Below are positions 25,615 through 38,789 of a stretch of 64,000 nucleotides of DNA, piece by piece. The stretch is from contig JAILWY010000018.1 in NCBI GenBank assembly GCA_022113835.1, positions 8,843,001 to 8,907,000 of the forward strand, given 5' to 3'. Within the stretch, counting starts at the first letter, position 1, and every line of letters begins with the position of its first letter. Position numbers and translations under genes: made by a program. The notes beneath the pieces were generated by a model. That model did not search any database, had not been told where the DNA came from, and saw only the letters and a program-made list of their open reading frames with translations. The DNA is from Atopsyche davidsoni. Taxonomy: Eukaryota > Arthropoda > Insecta > Trichoptera > Hydrobiosidae.

Positions 25615-28569
25615 TTACCACCCATACTCATCATCAAAATTATCATCTATAATATTTTTTCCTTTGTATCTATTATTAAACGCATCGCTTTGATTGATGT
25701 TCGCTTTAAGAAGTTCTTTATCATCCTTAAATTGGCTAACGACATCGTTTGAGGTTATTTTTTGAGTGTGAAATATCTTAATGTCTGCGAATTTCATGTT
25801 GGTGGTGGTGAATTTGTCATCGTATGCCGGGCGGTCCAGTGGGAATCCGTAGGCGAAGTCTTCTGACATGCCACCCTTCGCGAGAGTCCCCGTGTACTGC
25901 CAGGGGAACTCAGTTCCGTAGTTGGGGTCCTTTGATTTGAACTTCGTTATTACTACAAACACTTGGAAGGTACAACCGTCATCTTTACCCTTCGGAAGTA
26001 TAAGCCTCAGCGGCCAACTGTTCTTATTCCTCGTCTTGTCCGCAGAGGCGCCTGGCTTTGTCGCACTCTTCTTAATCATCTTGTACAAGTCTCTCGTGAC
26101 CGTCGGGTCACCGGCTGTGCGGATAAATTCTGTATCTTTTCGGACGATAGCATTTTTTCCAATTTTAAGGGTGTACATAAAGTTATCGAGTTCCACGAAG
26201 TGTTTCCAGCTATCTATGAGATTGATAGCGCGGCCGACGTTATCGTACTTGGGCCCTAAGAAGACGCGGACAGTCGCGTCGATGTTTTTATCGGATGTAA
26301 CGTTGATCGTTACCGAAAACGGTTCGTGGTTCAGTCGTTTCTGACGAGCGTAGAATGTTTTCATTTCTTTCTTGTTATCGGTGTCATAGGTATTCTCAAT
26401 GCAATTGGTTATATCGAAATCGTAGTCTTCGAAGAAAGTTGTCAACTTTGTTAGAGTGACTTTTTCTACAGTTATGCCTGTGAATGAAAGGTCATTGGCT
26501 GTGTATGGAGGCAAGTTTCCCTTGAAATGATAGAAGTATTGAAGGTACCGCTCCCAAAGTTGATAAAACATGGGATCTCTGGTGGTCGTTTGGAGTTGCT
26601 CGATAGCTGACGGAACGTAATCTTCTCTGTAAAAAACAAAATACAATAATATTCATTGAAAATAAATTTTTAATCAAGTATTAAATAAAATGTTAACAAC
26701 ATTTACACTAATGTTAAATTAACATAGCGCTTAGATTGATTTCACAGGTTTTGAAAAATGGTTTCGATTAAAGTTGGAGATTGATATTGTATAAATATTT
26801 TGTGCACGTGATGATGTCAACGATTGTTGTAAAATTCAAAACATTCAATCGTGTACATCATCAGTTCAGTGGAATTAAATCCTATTTTCTATAGTATCGA
26901 TTATTTGGCAGTGGTATAAGCTCAAATGGCAAAACGTACTTATTGGTTACTGTGGCAGATCCTCCCAGCAGATACTTGGCGACGATAGCTCCGTAGTCGG
27001 CTCTCCCTACGTCTCGTGATTCCTTGTCTCCTTGGATAAAGCGTCCCAGAGTCTCAATATCTTCTGCATTTCTCAACGCAAGCGTTCTTTTGTCATGCTA
27101 AATATATGGAGATTGACATATTATTATATATGTGTGTATATAGTATTTAAAAGTAAATTATCGATTTTTACATAAATTACCAAGGTAATGTATCCTTTCT
27201 GAATGCTATGTCGAATGGTCCTTTCGTATTTTTCCGCGTCATCTACCATGAGAATTTTATACTTGTTATTTACTACGTAGAGATTAGGCCTTATCGGTGT
27301 GGTTAGACCGTTCCTGAAAAGCGTCTTGGGGTTGTATCCATTTCGGATAAATCTGTGCCACGAGAAACTCTGGATGCTCGGCAAGTCTCCGGAGAGCCTC
27401 TCCAGCATGTAATGAGCGATCAGCTGCTGGTGGAGGTAATAGTACAACTCTCCGCGCCTGTCGTCGTTCAAGTGCAGTGTGTTACCGGCCATCCAAAATG
27501 GATACTCCAAATTATAATTATAATAAAATGCGCTCAAGCCGATGTCGTCCGTGAAGTGAGCAAGCTTTTTGTCACTGGGGTTGATATCAGGAGTGTCCGA
27601 AAGATAATTGTGAATAGTGTATTTATTTCCGCTCGAAATAACTCCATCCATATTAGTTGTATCGCCTTTGACTATTGATTTCATTTTTTTGATAACATCG
27701 GATGACACAAAGGCAAAAGGATTCGCCTCGTACGACTGTGGAGTGACAACGTTCTTGCAATCAGGTCTGTGGAAAACTGCTAAAGTGAAAGCGTACACGA
27801 AGATATCATAGTTCACATATTTCCTTGTGAGTAATGCTGTCTTGTAGAATATTTCGTATGTTTTGGCATTCCAATACAAGTTAAAGAGTGAAATCGCTTC
27901 TTCTCGTTGCTTATTGAACGTCAATGAAAATATTTTCGTTTTTGACAATAATCCGCTTTTAGTTACAGCTAAAAATTTCTTCACTACCTCGGAATTCTGA
28001 AAGAGATTTTTATATTAATACTTTAAAAGGTTACCAAAAATCTTTAAAAATGCGCCTAAAAGTGTTATCTATTTGTCTTATCAAACAAAAAGCTGATTTT
28101 ACATACAAGCTTCGTTAATAAGCAAATAAAAAAATATATATGAAGTAAGCGATTTTAGGTAAATATAAAGTTTTATATATTTTTAAGACCTGTGCGTCCA
28201 TAAACAGATAGAATGAAAATTAATAAACTATTAGAATAAATTAAATATGAAACAATACATACAGTGTAGTCAACTTCTTTCAATTGATTAGTTAATTCAT
28301 TGTCAACATCCGTTGAATTTCCGTGATAGGAGTTTTGACTGTGAAAGCTAAATAAGTCAAATATTTCTTGTTGCTTAGTCAGAATATTATCTACTGAAAA
28401 ATAATGCTGTGATTATTTAAGTAAAAAAGATAATTAGTCAAATGTCAAATGAGATATATTATATATATTAAGCACCACCTGTTAAATATGACTTACCAGT
28501 CCTTGTGGCGCCAGTGGCGTGCCAGCAGCTGGCCAGCGCAGCCAGCCAGCACAGCCCAAGGAACTTCAT
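25615..28569 (-). CDS. Gene D: hexamerin without extension
   Basis: Predicted secreted storage protein of 729 aa. Coding exons: 28569-28497, 28393-28263, 27996-27181, 27097-26940, 26626-25615 (2190 nt, in frame; same phases as A-C). Signal peptide MKFLGLCWLAALASCW. The second exon is short (131 nt against 194 in B) and has lost the usual N-domain stretch before the first helix; it contains a possible N-glycosylation site, NST. M domain: FYYNYNLEYPFWM in place of copper ligands, and LERLSGDLP. C domain: FLGPKYDNVGR, LPKGKDDGCTF and YGFPLDRPAY. The end is only about 50 residues beyond the last conserved motif. It groups with A-C by exon structure and by the QKRLNH motif, so it may show what that subgroup looked like before it gained extensions, or after losing one. 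Confidence 0.88.
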
Positions 28570-28616
28570 CCTTGCTTACTCTGACTACACTACGGCACTG
28601 CTTGTATTGCAACACC

Positions 28617-28624
28617 TTTTTATA
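28617..28624 (-). promoter_or_regulatory. TATA box of gene D
   Basis: TATAAAAA on the minus strand, 48 nt before the ATG; a GCAGT initiator-like site follows about 25 nt downstream. Confidence 0.6.
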
Positions 28625-28639
28625 CACAAAATACCTTAT

Positions 28640-30394
28640 AGGTGCATTTGAATACTTGTGCCGCTGCATACGATTATATAATTTCGCTCAGTCTGTTGCC
28701 AAGAGTTTTAAGTCTTGATAGCCTCAGGCGAAAAACGATAATTCTAATATTATATATTTTATCACTAAAAACACTTTCATTATTCATATCGCGAAAAAAA
28801 AGTGTTGCGTAAACAATATACATCATTGTTATTTTAAATTGTCCATTAAAAATAACCAATATCACCACGCAAAAATATAGCAATGAAATGGAAATTTACA
28901 TCGAGGTAATTACGACATACCTATATATTTTGATTACGTTATTAAAATATGTTGCAGTTGTATTTTTTTTTTTAATAATAAAAGTAATTTATAATATGCA
29001 AAGGTTTTTAAGCGTAAATAATTATCGACAATAAATAGACGTGTGATAACTAAAGGTTGAAGAAAAAGATTATCTTTTATTTTATTTTAGAGTTGTTTTG
29101 CCAAAAATTCAAATATAAATAACAGCAAATGATTTTATAAATAAAAATAAAATAAATATAGCAAATACTTAATGGTTTTTTAAAAATAGAAATATAAATA
29201 ATCTTATTATAAAGTCGATTCACAATTTATATTAATGAGTTTTGAAATTGAATATTTTTGACAGAGAGTACTTGGTGGAATTCCATTTTAATATTTTGAA
29301 TAAAAATACTTGAGTGATTTTCCACATTTTTGTTTTTATTAGTGACTGGTTTCGCCAACCTTTCACGTTGGCATCTCTCTTTCTCTGTTTGATAATGCCA
29401 ACGTGAAAGGTTGGCGAAACCGGTCACTAATAAAAACAAAAATGTGGAAAATCACTCAAGTATTTTTATTCAAAATATTAATGAGTTTTAATAACTAATT
29501 TGAATAAATAATTATTTACATATTAAATATAGAAGTTAAAAAAAGTTCTCAGAAAGACCTAATTAAAATTTAATTTATTAATAAAATCAAAGAAAAAATA
29601 CAAATAATCTTAATAATTTTATTAAATTACAAGTCACCTTGTAATAAATGTAACTTCAAAGTATAATTATAACTTTCTGATAACATAATGATGATAAAAT
29701 AATTAGTATCTACACTTAGTTAATGCAGTTTTTTGCTTTTAGTGGAGGGAAACAATGAATTCTCCTAGATAAAATAAAAAAAAATTACATTACACAAATA
29801 TAATATGCAGAGACTTTTCACAAAAAAATATTATTTGTGTCAATGTTTTAAACAGACAAATAATTTATTTTTTTTAATATAAAACTTATGGAACTTGTTA
29901 GTGTTTTTACTAAAGGATAGATTTTAAAAACAATAATAACAATTATGATCGATTGTGGCACTGGATTAATAACCTTATTCTTGTTTATTTAGAAAAGACG
30001 ACCTTGGTTATATATTTATACACGAATAATAATAATTAAAATGAATTTTAAAACTACCTGCGTTTCTAATTTTTTAAATAAAAAATAAAATTTGCTTTTA
30101 TTCCACATTCCGCAGCACCTCAAAAAGGTGATAAAACTTTGTAACTAAATAAGAGAAATGTTATGTTCTGCAGTAGGAATAATTATAATGCATGTATGTA
30201 TATATATTATTGTATTATATTTAAAATGCTAACTTTTTCGTAAATACTAACATCACCAAACCTGTGGTTTTTAAAAACTGATCGCTTTGTCTTCTTAGTA
30301 AGTTCAATAATTGGAAATTCTGCTTGATCTCTTCCAAATAAACAAACAAAGGTGTTCTAAAAAAAAACTCCCGATATTGTTATTCAAAATATAT
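28640..30394. other. Intergenic between genes E and D
   Basis: No gene recognised. AT-rich, holding the palindromic element at 29244-29474. Confidence 0.5.
29244..29474 (+). mobile_element. Palindromic hairpin element, copy 1
   Basis: Begins with a motif around GACAGAGAGTACTTGG, then a long inverted repeat: arms 29290-29374 and 29395-29479, 84 of 85 bases paired, with a 20-nt loop. A 15-bp direct repeat (ATATTAATGAGTTTT) at 29229-29243 and 29475-29489 looks like a target-site duplication. A second copy, inverted, is at 61112-61298. No coding capacity. The minus-strand frame at 29227-29439 is an artefact of the palindrome. Confidence 0.75.
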
Positions 30395-30400
30395 TTTTAT
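30395..30400 (-). terminator. Poly(A) signal of gene E
   Basis: AATAAA on the minus strand, 46 nt past the stop of gene E. Confidence 0.6.
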
Positions 30401-30445
30401 TAGTTTTTATCACAATATCGCATTGCCTTATATCAAAGATATCTC

Positions 30446-33176
30446 CTAATGCTGTTCAGCTACGTCGACATCAGCCTGTTTTTTGTGAAAGATGAAGACA
30501 TCTTCCACGTGAATGTTTGGAACATTGAAATTGTATTCATCAATAATACGATCGAAGGGATATCCAAAGGCATATGAATCTATGAAACGAGCTCCAGAGC
30601 CGACTCCACTGGAGATAACGCTGTCGAATCCGGTGCCCTGAGGCAGGGGAGGAGCGACGTGTGGAGAAATGATAACAAAGAAGTTGAATGGCATGCCCCC
30701 GACGCGGCCCTTGGGCAGTAGAAGTCTCGAGGGAATTCCGTTATGAGATTCGGACATGTCCAGAGGGAATTGCTTGTCTCCAGCGATAGCAGCATTCATA
30801 TCAGCGTATAACTTCCTAGAAGAAGTCCAGTCCTTGGTGATACCACTGAAGTATTTGGAATTATGCTTCACTGTGTTCTTACCGGCCTTAACTGAAAATT
30901 AAAATTCAAGCTATGTTTCATAAAATCTAAAAAGTAGTATTATGAAACTTATGGAAATATTAAAAAATACAATTAAAACTATTAACGTAAGTATCAACGT
31001 TTTACTTACGGTCAAACACAAATGTTTCCAACTCGAAGAGGTTAAGTCTACTTTGGCTAATACTCAAAAGATTGCCCTGTCCGTCATACTTGGGTCCCAA
31101 GAAAAAGCGGATAGAAACCTTGGTGGGCTTCTCGGCGTAAACGTCAGTGGTTACGGTGAAGGGCAGGTGGTTCAGGCGGTGCTGGCGAGCCTTAATGACT
31201 AAATCATCGGCCATTTTCAAAACTATTTAGAATAACAAACATTACAATTGATTCAAAATTAGATATTAGTCAATCACCGAAAAAATATTCATCGAATATA
31301 AGAGTAATTACTACCTTCATCCTTATTTTGGTATACAACGTTCGTGATATCAATATCGAAATTGTCAAAATAGGTGACAAGTTTCTCAACTTCAACGTTC
31401 TCAATTTTAACTCCAGGACACGCGAGTTCCTCCATCGTGTAAGAGGGCAAGGTGTCCTTGAACTGCTTAAAGAAGCCATTATATCGCTGGAAAAGCTGGT
31501 AGAAAACGGGATCACGCAAACAGGTCTGGTAGTTTTCCAGGGCTGATGGTGAAATTTGATACCTTTAAAAAATATATTAGTTTATAAATTAATACGTCTA
31601 ATTTGTTATTTTAGTATCTTCTATTTTTTTATGAAGACTTACTTATTATACGGCTTGAAAGAGTTACCAAGAAGTGATTTGGCGATGAATAAGGGATAAC
31701 GGTAGTACTGAAGATTGGACGTGTCGTTGTTGCATTCTATGATGGATGCCAGATATTCGATAGAATCTGGCTGGTACATGTCAATCTGGGTTCCATATTT
31801 CTAAATGTGAAAAGCATGTTACCCAATATAATTTCATTGCATCTTGTGATACATATTCCAAGTGTTTAAAGCTATGGACTAACCTCCAATAATATTCCGA
31901 GGTCGATAGAACTGCGAATGCGAGATTCATAATCTTCAACTTCCATAAGATGTTTCAAAAACTGTTCTTGGCCAAGCGTAAACTGATTAGGTCTGAATGG
32001 GAACTCCATACCGTTGAAGTATTTTAGAGATGGATAGAATCCGGTCTTGATGGGCATGTGCCACGAGAATTGGGGAATTTCTCCAAGTCCGTTGGACAAT
32101 CTCTCGAGGTAATAGCGAGCCAGAATCTGGTGGTGGACGTAGTAAAACAACTCTCCACGCTTGTCTTTTTTTAATCCGAATTCCTTTCCGTTCATCCAGA
32201 AGGGATAGTCCAAGTGGTAGTAGTAGTAGAAGCTGTTGAGGCCGATATCTTCGGTAAAGTAAGACAGTTGCTGCTCGTCATTGTACCTCACGTACCACCC
32301 GGTGTAATTACTGCGGATGATGATTTCTTTTCCGTCAGATGTGTGGACGTACTCAGACAAATCGGCGCCATGGCCTTGCATCTTGATCCGGTAAGCCTGT
32401 TCGATAACTTCGGAGCTGAAGAAGTAGTAGGGGTGGATTTCATAAGGAGCCGGCAGGGTGATTCCCTGGCAGTCGGGACGGTGCAGGACGGCGATGCTCA
32501 GAGCGTAGACGAACATCTGTTCGTTGACGTGCTCGCGAGCCCAGCAGGCGGTCTTGTAGAAGGTCTCGTAGTCCTTGGCGTAGAAGAACACCTTGAACAG
32601 AGCCTCAGCTTCGTGCATCTGCTTGTAATAAACAGGGGAGAATATGTGGCCTTTGGGCATTATCTTTCTGTCAAGTACGCGCAAATAATGCTTAAATGCT
32701 TCGACATCCTAAAAAAACAACCACAACTTATAAAATATAACCACAACAAGACATTAAAATAAAATAGTCGTTATCATTCCACTGTCAAATATATCATAAT
32801 CTATGTACTTACAGAATATTTGTCACCATTGTCCCTGATGTTATACGTTTGACCAATTTCGACCTGATCCTTGTAAATATTTGGCTGGTGCACATGGTAG
32901 AGAAGATGGAAAATATTTTTTTGCTTCACTAAAAAATCTTTGTCAGCTAAAAGAAAATAACAAATGAGTTTAACCTGTCCACGGTTTTAGGCAGGAAAAT
33001 TGAATGTTGCTAAATTTGAAAAAAATAATTAATACTTTATTTTAAGAATTTTTATTGTAGGTGCCAACTTGATAAATTAAAATAAATTTCTAACCGTTTT
33101 TGCTCTCATAGTGCGTGTCGACCACGTTGGCTGTGGCCAGCCCCAGGCAGAACAAGAATGCGGCCAGACCCCTCAT
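30446..33176 (-). CDS. Gene E: arylphorin-type hexamerin
   Basis: Predicted secreted storage protein of 701 aa. Seven coding exons: 33176-33095, 32946-32813, 32708-31884, 31800-31643, 31562-31315, 31222-31010, 30891-30446 (2106 nt, in frame; phases 1, 0, 0, 2, 1, 1). Signal peptide MRGLAAFLFCLGLATA. N domain has LLYHVHQPNIYKDQVEIGQ. M domain has SFYYYYHLDYPFW where hemocyanins bind copper, and LERLSNGLGEIPQFSW. C domain has FLGPKYDGQGN, LPKGRVGGM and FGYPFDRII. Arylphorins are hexamers rich in Phe and Tyr stored for pupal and adult development; the aromatic content fits. It is the most diverged of the E-I set and uses TTAATAAAAG rather than their TATATAAG promoter. Confidence 0.9.
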
Positions 33177-33221
33177 GGCTCCGCTGAGACGACTGCAGTG
33201 CGCGCTGCTCGCTGTCTTCTG

Positions 33222-33229
33222 CTTTTATT
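33222..33229 (-). promoter_or_regulatory. TATA-like box of gene E
   Basis: AATAAAAG on the minus strand, 46 nt before the ATG, followed by the CACTGCAGTC start-site block shared with F-I. Confidence 0.55.
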
Positions 33230-33239
33230 AACCTGCGAG

Positions 33240-35891
33240 AGGTAAAGGTCGCACCTATCCTCTGATTAACACAGCACTTTCTACAGTTTTATCGGTTAAG
33301 CATGCGCACTGTAATTAATCATATTCGAACATACATAATTGAGAATCGTTTTTTCTTATGTGATTGTTAAGCGTTTGATAATTTCAAATTTTCACCCAAT
33401 TTTATTGCCATTGAATACATTTACTGTCTCAAAATATCTATGATTTTCCGTGTCGTTCTATGTGTAAAACATTAACCTTAAATTTTCAATAATTCGAAGC
33501 AAATAAATGTTTTCTCATGTCACCATTGTCAATAAATACAATGTCATGTTTGTTATACATACGAATAATTTCCATCATCATCCCCGTCTTTGGCGCTACC
33601 TCCGAGGAAATGAGCCAGCGGCTCTGCTCAACTTAACTACATTTCAGTTCATCTCTTGCCAAAACGCGACAAAGTATGTAAAGTTGAGCTTAGCCTTTCT
33701 TTTGAAGAAGTGTCAGAGGAAATGTGGTTCAGCTGAAATCTTCCATGCTTTGAGCGCCAAGAGCGATAATGATGAAATTAAATTCGTATGAAAAAATGAC
33801 TGGATAGTCCAGCTATTTCGTCTTTGGTTTACCAGCATTTTGATAATTTCTTTCTCAACTCTCCACCATCCGTGCGGTGGCACATCATGCAATTGACCTA
33901 ACTACGCTGAGATCTTGGTAAAACCATTAAACTCTTCCACCTGCCGCTGTTTTTATAGGTTCATAAATGCAGCACAAGACGAACTAATTAATGTCTTATA
34001 CAGTTACAGAAATACGCAAAACTACATTGTGGTTTTATACTTTAAGCTCCATTATATAATGAAATATTAAATAAGAGAGAATTTAAACTAAAACTGACAA
34101 AACATTCAAGACATTAATTTGCTATTTCACATATGCCATTATTTCATGGTGACGATCAATTATCTTTTTCAATTGAATGACTTTGTTTTTGGTATAAATA
34201 TTTATGGTGTAGTGTGGTGTTTAAGGTATTTTCTTAAGTAATCAATATTTTTGACAGAGAGTACTTGGTGTAATTCTATTATAAATAAAATGCTTCTAAC
34301 GGCTTGTTAATTTTATAATTAATACGCCGTATCTCGCCTACCAATATCTTGCATTAAAAATATTATTTGAACGATAAAAACTGAGCCACGACATTTGTAT
34401 AAAATAACAAACAGATCCGGTATTATTTTGAGACTTTTTAATATCTACAAACATATTTTCCTGAATAGCCTGTACTAGGTTTGATCAATCAAAGCTTTTA
34501 TAATTTACTATGGTAAGCTATAAAACCTTACAAAACCGTAGCTAATTTATTGACTCAATGATATTTTTCTAAATTGTAGTTTTGTAAAATTACTTATACA
34601 CCTCTAATATTGGTTTTTACTTTTCCAGAGCTTGAAGCATCATAAATACTTGATACCCTTTTTAATTTTTTTATAAATTATATGAATTCTTGATCACACT
34701 TTCAATATTGTTTTTTTAAACACACCTTAAAGTATAAAGTGAAACAAATTTTATTTTTATCAAACTGTTCGCTAGATCAGATATCATTCATTGACTAGGC
34801 TGTATTAGAGAATACCCCATTGTCGAATTAATTATTTTTAATTTTGCATGCATAAGCTATAATTACAATGATTTAAAAATAATTACACAGAAAAAACTAT
34901 TTGAAACTGGTCTATTTTCTAAATTCCATTCATGATATTTTTAATTTAAAAAAAATTATAAAATAATTATAAATAAGGAAACTTTTCGAAAATCTTGTCT
35001 AATATTTTTTTTTCTAAAGCTACCAATATGTTATACACATGCAACAAAAGAAAAATACAATATTAAAAATAATTTTCATATTGATATTGATTGTATGTCA
35101 CCATTCGTCCGTTAAATTAGCCCCTCCACATACAATTTTTTTCAAATATTTAGAATATTTTTTCGTTAATCACAAGTCACAACGTTTTGTAGATATAAAA
35201 TTACTTTGCACTTTACTTACACTTTACTTTTCGATTCATGTGATACACACATGAATCGAAGACCCCATTTTTTTATAATCTCACATGTTAATTTTTTAAT
35301 TGTACGTTCATTAAATCACCATAAAAAATATAAATTTAAGATATATTAGCGTTTAAGTATCATTTAAGTAAGTTTAAGTAGCATAAGTAATAAGCAAAGT
35401 AAGTTTTTAAGTATCTAATTTTTTCAGATTTTTTTTTTGATGAAAACTCAAAAATTATTTTAAAGTATGCAACTGAAGAATTACTCCTAAAAATATCAGA
35501 GCATTACAAAGATAATTGAAAAATAACAATCAAAAATAACAAATTGTAATTATTATATCTACAACATTTTCATACAAGATGGAAATTCAAAATGCCTTTG
35601 AGTTTTAGTAAAACTTACAAAGTCAATGTTTTATTTGTATTGTATCATTTAAAATTATTTTAAAGGTTAAAAGATGCTATTAATCTATAATATTGGTTTT
35701 TTTTTTATCTATTATATGTCATAAAAAAGGATAATTGAGGATAGAAAAGCAAATTTATTCATGAATTTTTTTAAATAAAATGATTGTGGAATATTGATTT
35801 GAGATATGTGTATTTGCATATGTTATTGCTTTGAGGTAAGGGTACGGTGATATATGTGTTTTAGTAATACAATGTATTTTTTTGCTATAGA
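33240..35891. other. Intergenic between genes F and E
   Basis: No gene recognised. A GC-richer patch at about 33580-33780 with an open frame to 33791 is unrecognised. A solo copy of the hairpin-element motif lies at 34243-34290 and a 13-bp perfect hairpin at 35230-35260. Confidence 0.4.
34243..34290 (+). repeat. Solo copy of the GACAGAGAGTACTTGG motif
   Basis: Well preserved copy of the head of the palindromic element, followed by unrelated sequence with no hairpin. Confidence 0.6.
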
Positions 35892-35897
35892 TTTATT
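35892..35897 (-). terminator. Poly(A) signal of gene F
   Basis: AATAAA on the minus strand, 99 nt past the stop; same position in G and H. Confidence 0.65.
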
Positions 35898-35995
35898 CAG
35901 TCATAAAAATCTTAGCAGGTGGACTGCAATAGCGCTACATTTACATTTTGTTCAGCACATGTAGTAAGGTACGTATGAATCAATGATATATCTCT

Positions 35996-38680
35996 CTAGT
36001 GAGCCTGGTTGATGTCAGACTGCTTCTTGTGGAAGATATTGACTTCAGTGAAGAGCATGTTGGGGACCTTGAAGCTGTACTCATCGACGGTACGGTCGAA
36101 GGGATATCCCAAGGGGTAGGAATCCATGAAGCGAGCGCCGGAGCCGACACCGCTGGAGATCGCGGAGTCGAAACCGGTGCCTTCAGGCACGGCAGGTTCG
36201 AGGAACGGAGATGCGATGACGTAGAAGTAGAAAGGCATGCCCCCGGTGCGGCCCTTCGGGAGAAGGAATCTGAAGGGAGCGCTGTTGTGAGACTCGGTCA
36301 TGTCCAGGTTGAACTTCTTGCTTCCGGTCATAGCCTCCTTGACATCAGCGTACAGCTTTCTGGATGAGGTGAAGTCCTTGGTGAATCCATCGAAGTCTCT
36401 GGAGTTGCGTTCAAGCTTGTTCTTGCCGGCCTTCACTGTAAATATAATTATTCATTAAAATAACGTACGTTCAGATGTTGCGCATCATAATTTGTTAAAG
36501 AACTGCAACAAGTAAGCCTTACGTTCATAAACGAATTCATCAAGCTGGTAGAAGTTCATCCTGTTCGTGTCAAGATCCATAACGTTGCCTTGTCCGTCGA
36601 ATTTGGGTCCCAGGTAGAAGCGGAAGGATACCTTGGTGGGCTTTTCGGCGTAAATATTGGTCGTCACAGTGAAGGGCAGGTTGTTCAGACGGTGCTGGCG
36701 AGCCTTGATGTGCATAGCGTCTTCCAGGTTGGCAGCTAAATTAAAATGTAATGTTAAGGGTAAATAAAAAATTTAAAAAAACCTTTGTCTTCTTAAGTAA
36801 ATACACATAAAGAAAATTATTTTTATCACCTTCTTCCTTGTTCTGGTACACGATGTTGGTAATGTCAACATCGAAGTGGTCGAAGTACGTGACGAGCTTC
36901 TCAATTTCCACTGTCTCGATCTTTACTCCGGGGCAGTCGAGCTCTTCCCTTTTGTAAGCAGGGAAGTTATCCTTGAACTGCTTGAAGAAGTCAACATAAC
37001 GCTGGAACAGCTGGTAGAAAGCGGGATCGCGCATGCATGTCTGGTAGTTCTCCAGAGCTGATGGGTAAACCTTATACCTTTAAATAAGAGTATGTCAATT
37101 AATTTTTATGCCCACGTACAAGTAAATATTTAAAAATACATATGTATAATTTTAATTTACCAAGTAGAGGGACGGAAAGAGTTTCCGAGAAGCATCTTGG
37201 CAATAGCCAGAGGATAGCGGTAGTACTGAGCGTTAGGAGAATCGTCATTGGACTCGATGATGGTAGCAAGTTGTTCAATGTGCTCTGGTTTGGTAAGTTC
37301 GATGTGGGATCCATCTTTCTGCAAAAATTACAATGTATTTGACAATAGTTATATAATTATATATTTTATCGATATATATTATATATATATATATATATAT
37401 GATTATTTTGTCAACAACGTAGATTCATACCTTAATCAGGAATCCAAGGTCAATAGCATCACGAATGCGCCTTTCGTAGTCCTCGACCTGGGTAAGGTGA
37501 GGGAGGAACTGCTCCTGAGCAAGAGTGAAATGGTTGGGTCTGAAGGGGAAGTCCATTCCATTAAAGTACTTCAGAGAAGGATAGAATCCGGTCTTGACGG
37601 GCATATGCCACGAGAATCGGGGGATTTCTCCCAGTCCGTTGGACAATCTCTCGAGGTAGTAGCGAGCCAGGATCTGCTGGTGGACGTAGTAGAACATCTC
37701 TCCACGCCTATCCTTTGACAGACCGAATTCCTCTCCGTTCATCCAGAAGGGGTAGTCCAAGTGGTAGTAGTAGTAGAAGCTGTTGAGGCCGATATCTTCG
37801 GTGAAGTAAGACAGCTGCTGCTCGTCATTGTACCTCACATACCACCCGGTGTAGTTGCTGCTGATGATGATGTTCTTTCCCTCGGATGTGTGGACGTACT
37901 GGGACACATCGGCGCCATGGCCTTGCATCTTGATCTGGTAAGCCTGTTCGATAACTTCTGAGCTGAAGAAGTAGTAGGGGTGGATTTCATAAGGAGCCGG
38001 CAGGGTGATTCCCTGGCAGTCGGGACGATGCAGGACGGCGATGCTCAGAGCGTAGACGTACATCTGCTCGTTGACGTGCTCGCGAGCCCAGCAGGCGGTC
38101 TTATAGAAGGTCTCGTAGTCCTTGGCGTAGAAGAACACCTTGAACAGAGCCTCGGCTTCGTGCATCTGCTTGTAATAAACAGGAGAGAAGACGCGGCCTT
38201 TAGGCAGCAACTGCATCTCGTTCTCATACAAGAAGTTGAAGTGCTTGACAGCTTCGACATTCTGCGAAAAATAACAACCATTATTATTTAAACGACCAAA
38301 TAAGTTTTATTTTGAATATCTCAAAAAGAAATAAATATTATAATTTCAAATTAAACTTTTGAAAATGTTAACTTACGGTGTAATGTTCAAAGTTGTCCTT
38401 CAGGTTGTAAGCCTGACCGATCTCGACCTGGTCCTTGTGAATGTTCGGCTGGTGTACATGGTAGAATAGATGGTAGATATTCTGTTGCTTAACCAAGAAA
38501 TCCTTATCGGCTGTAGAAAAGGTACAAATAATTTAGTTTAAATAACCTAACGATTAAAAAATTGATGCACGAGATACAAAGAAAGGAGGGCAGCTCACCG
38601 GTCTTGGTCTCGTAGTGGTTATCGACCACGGCGGCCGCGGCCAACCCCAGGCAGAACAAAAACACGGCAAGGCTCCTCAT
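35996..38680 (-). CDS. Gene F: arylphorin-type hexamerin
   Basis: Predicted secreted storage protein of 701 aa. Coding exons: 38680-38599, 38510-38377, 38261-37431, 37318-37161, 37077-36830, 36735-36523, 36435-35996 (2106 nt, in frame). Signal peptide MRSLAVFLFCLGLAAAA, identical to G, H and I. M domain SFYYYYHLDYPFWMN and YLERLSNGLGEIPRFSW; C domain FYLGPKFDGQGN, LLPKGRTGGM and GYPFDRTVDEYSF. The intron after exon 3 holds a short TA microsatellite. Codon use is strongly GC-ending, typical of a highly expressed gene, which produces long meaningless frames on the opposite strand. Its promoter matches G most closely. Confidence 0.93.
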
Positions 38681-38726
38681 GGCTCCAGTGGCGATGACTG
38701 CAGTGCCTTCTGGGGTCCGCCGGCGG

Positions 38727-38734
38727 CTTATATA
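38727..38734 (-). promoter_or_regulatory. TATA box of gene F
   Basis: TATATAAG, 47 nt before the ATG, inside a block of about 100 bp that is almost identical in F, G, H and I. Confidence 0.8.
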
Positions 38735-38766
38735 CCCGCGAGGCGCGCCGGCCGAGGCGGGGGCGG

Positions 38767-38781
38767 CTTATCTTCTGATAA
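38767..38781 (-). promoter_or_regulatory. Paired GATA sites upstream of gene F
   Basis: TTATCAGAAGATAAG, two GATA-type sites in opposite orientation 33 bp upstream of the TATA box. The same sequence is at 46035-46049 upstream of gene G and absent from H and I. GATA factors act in insect fat-body genes, so this is a candidate site. Confidence 0.45.
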
Positions 38782-38789
38782 TGTAACCG

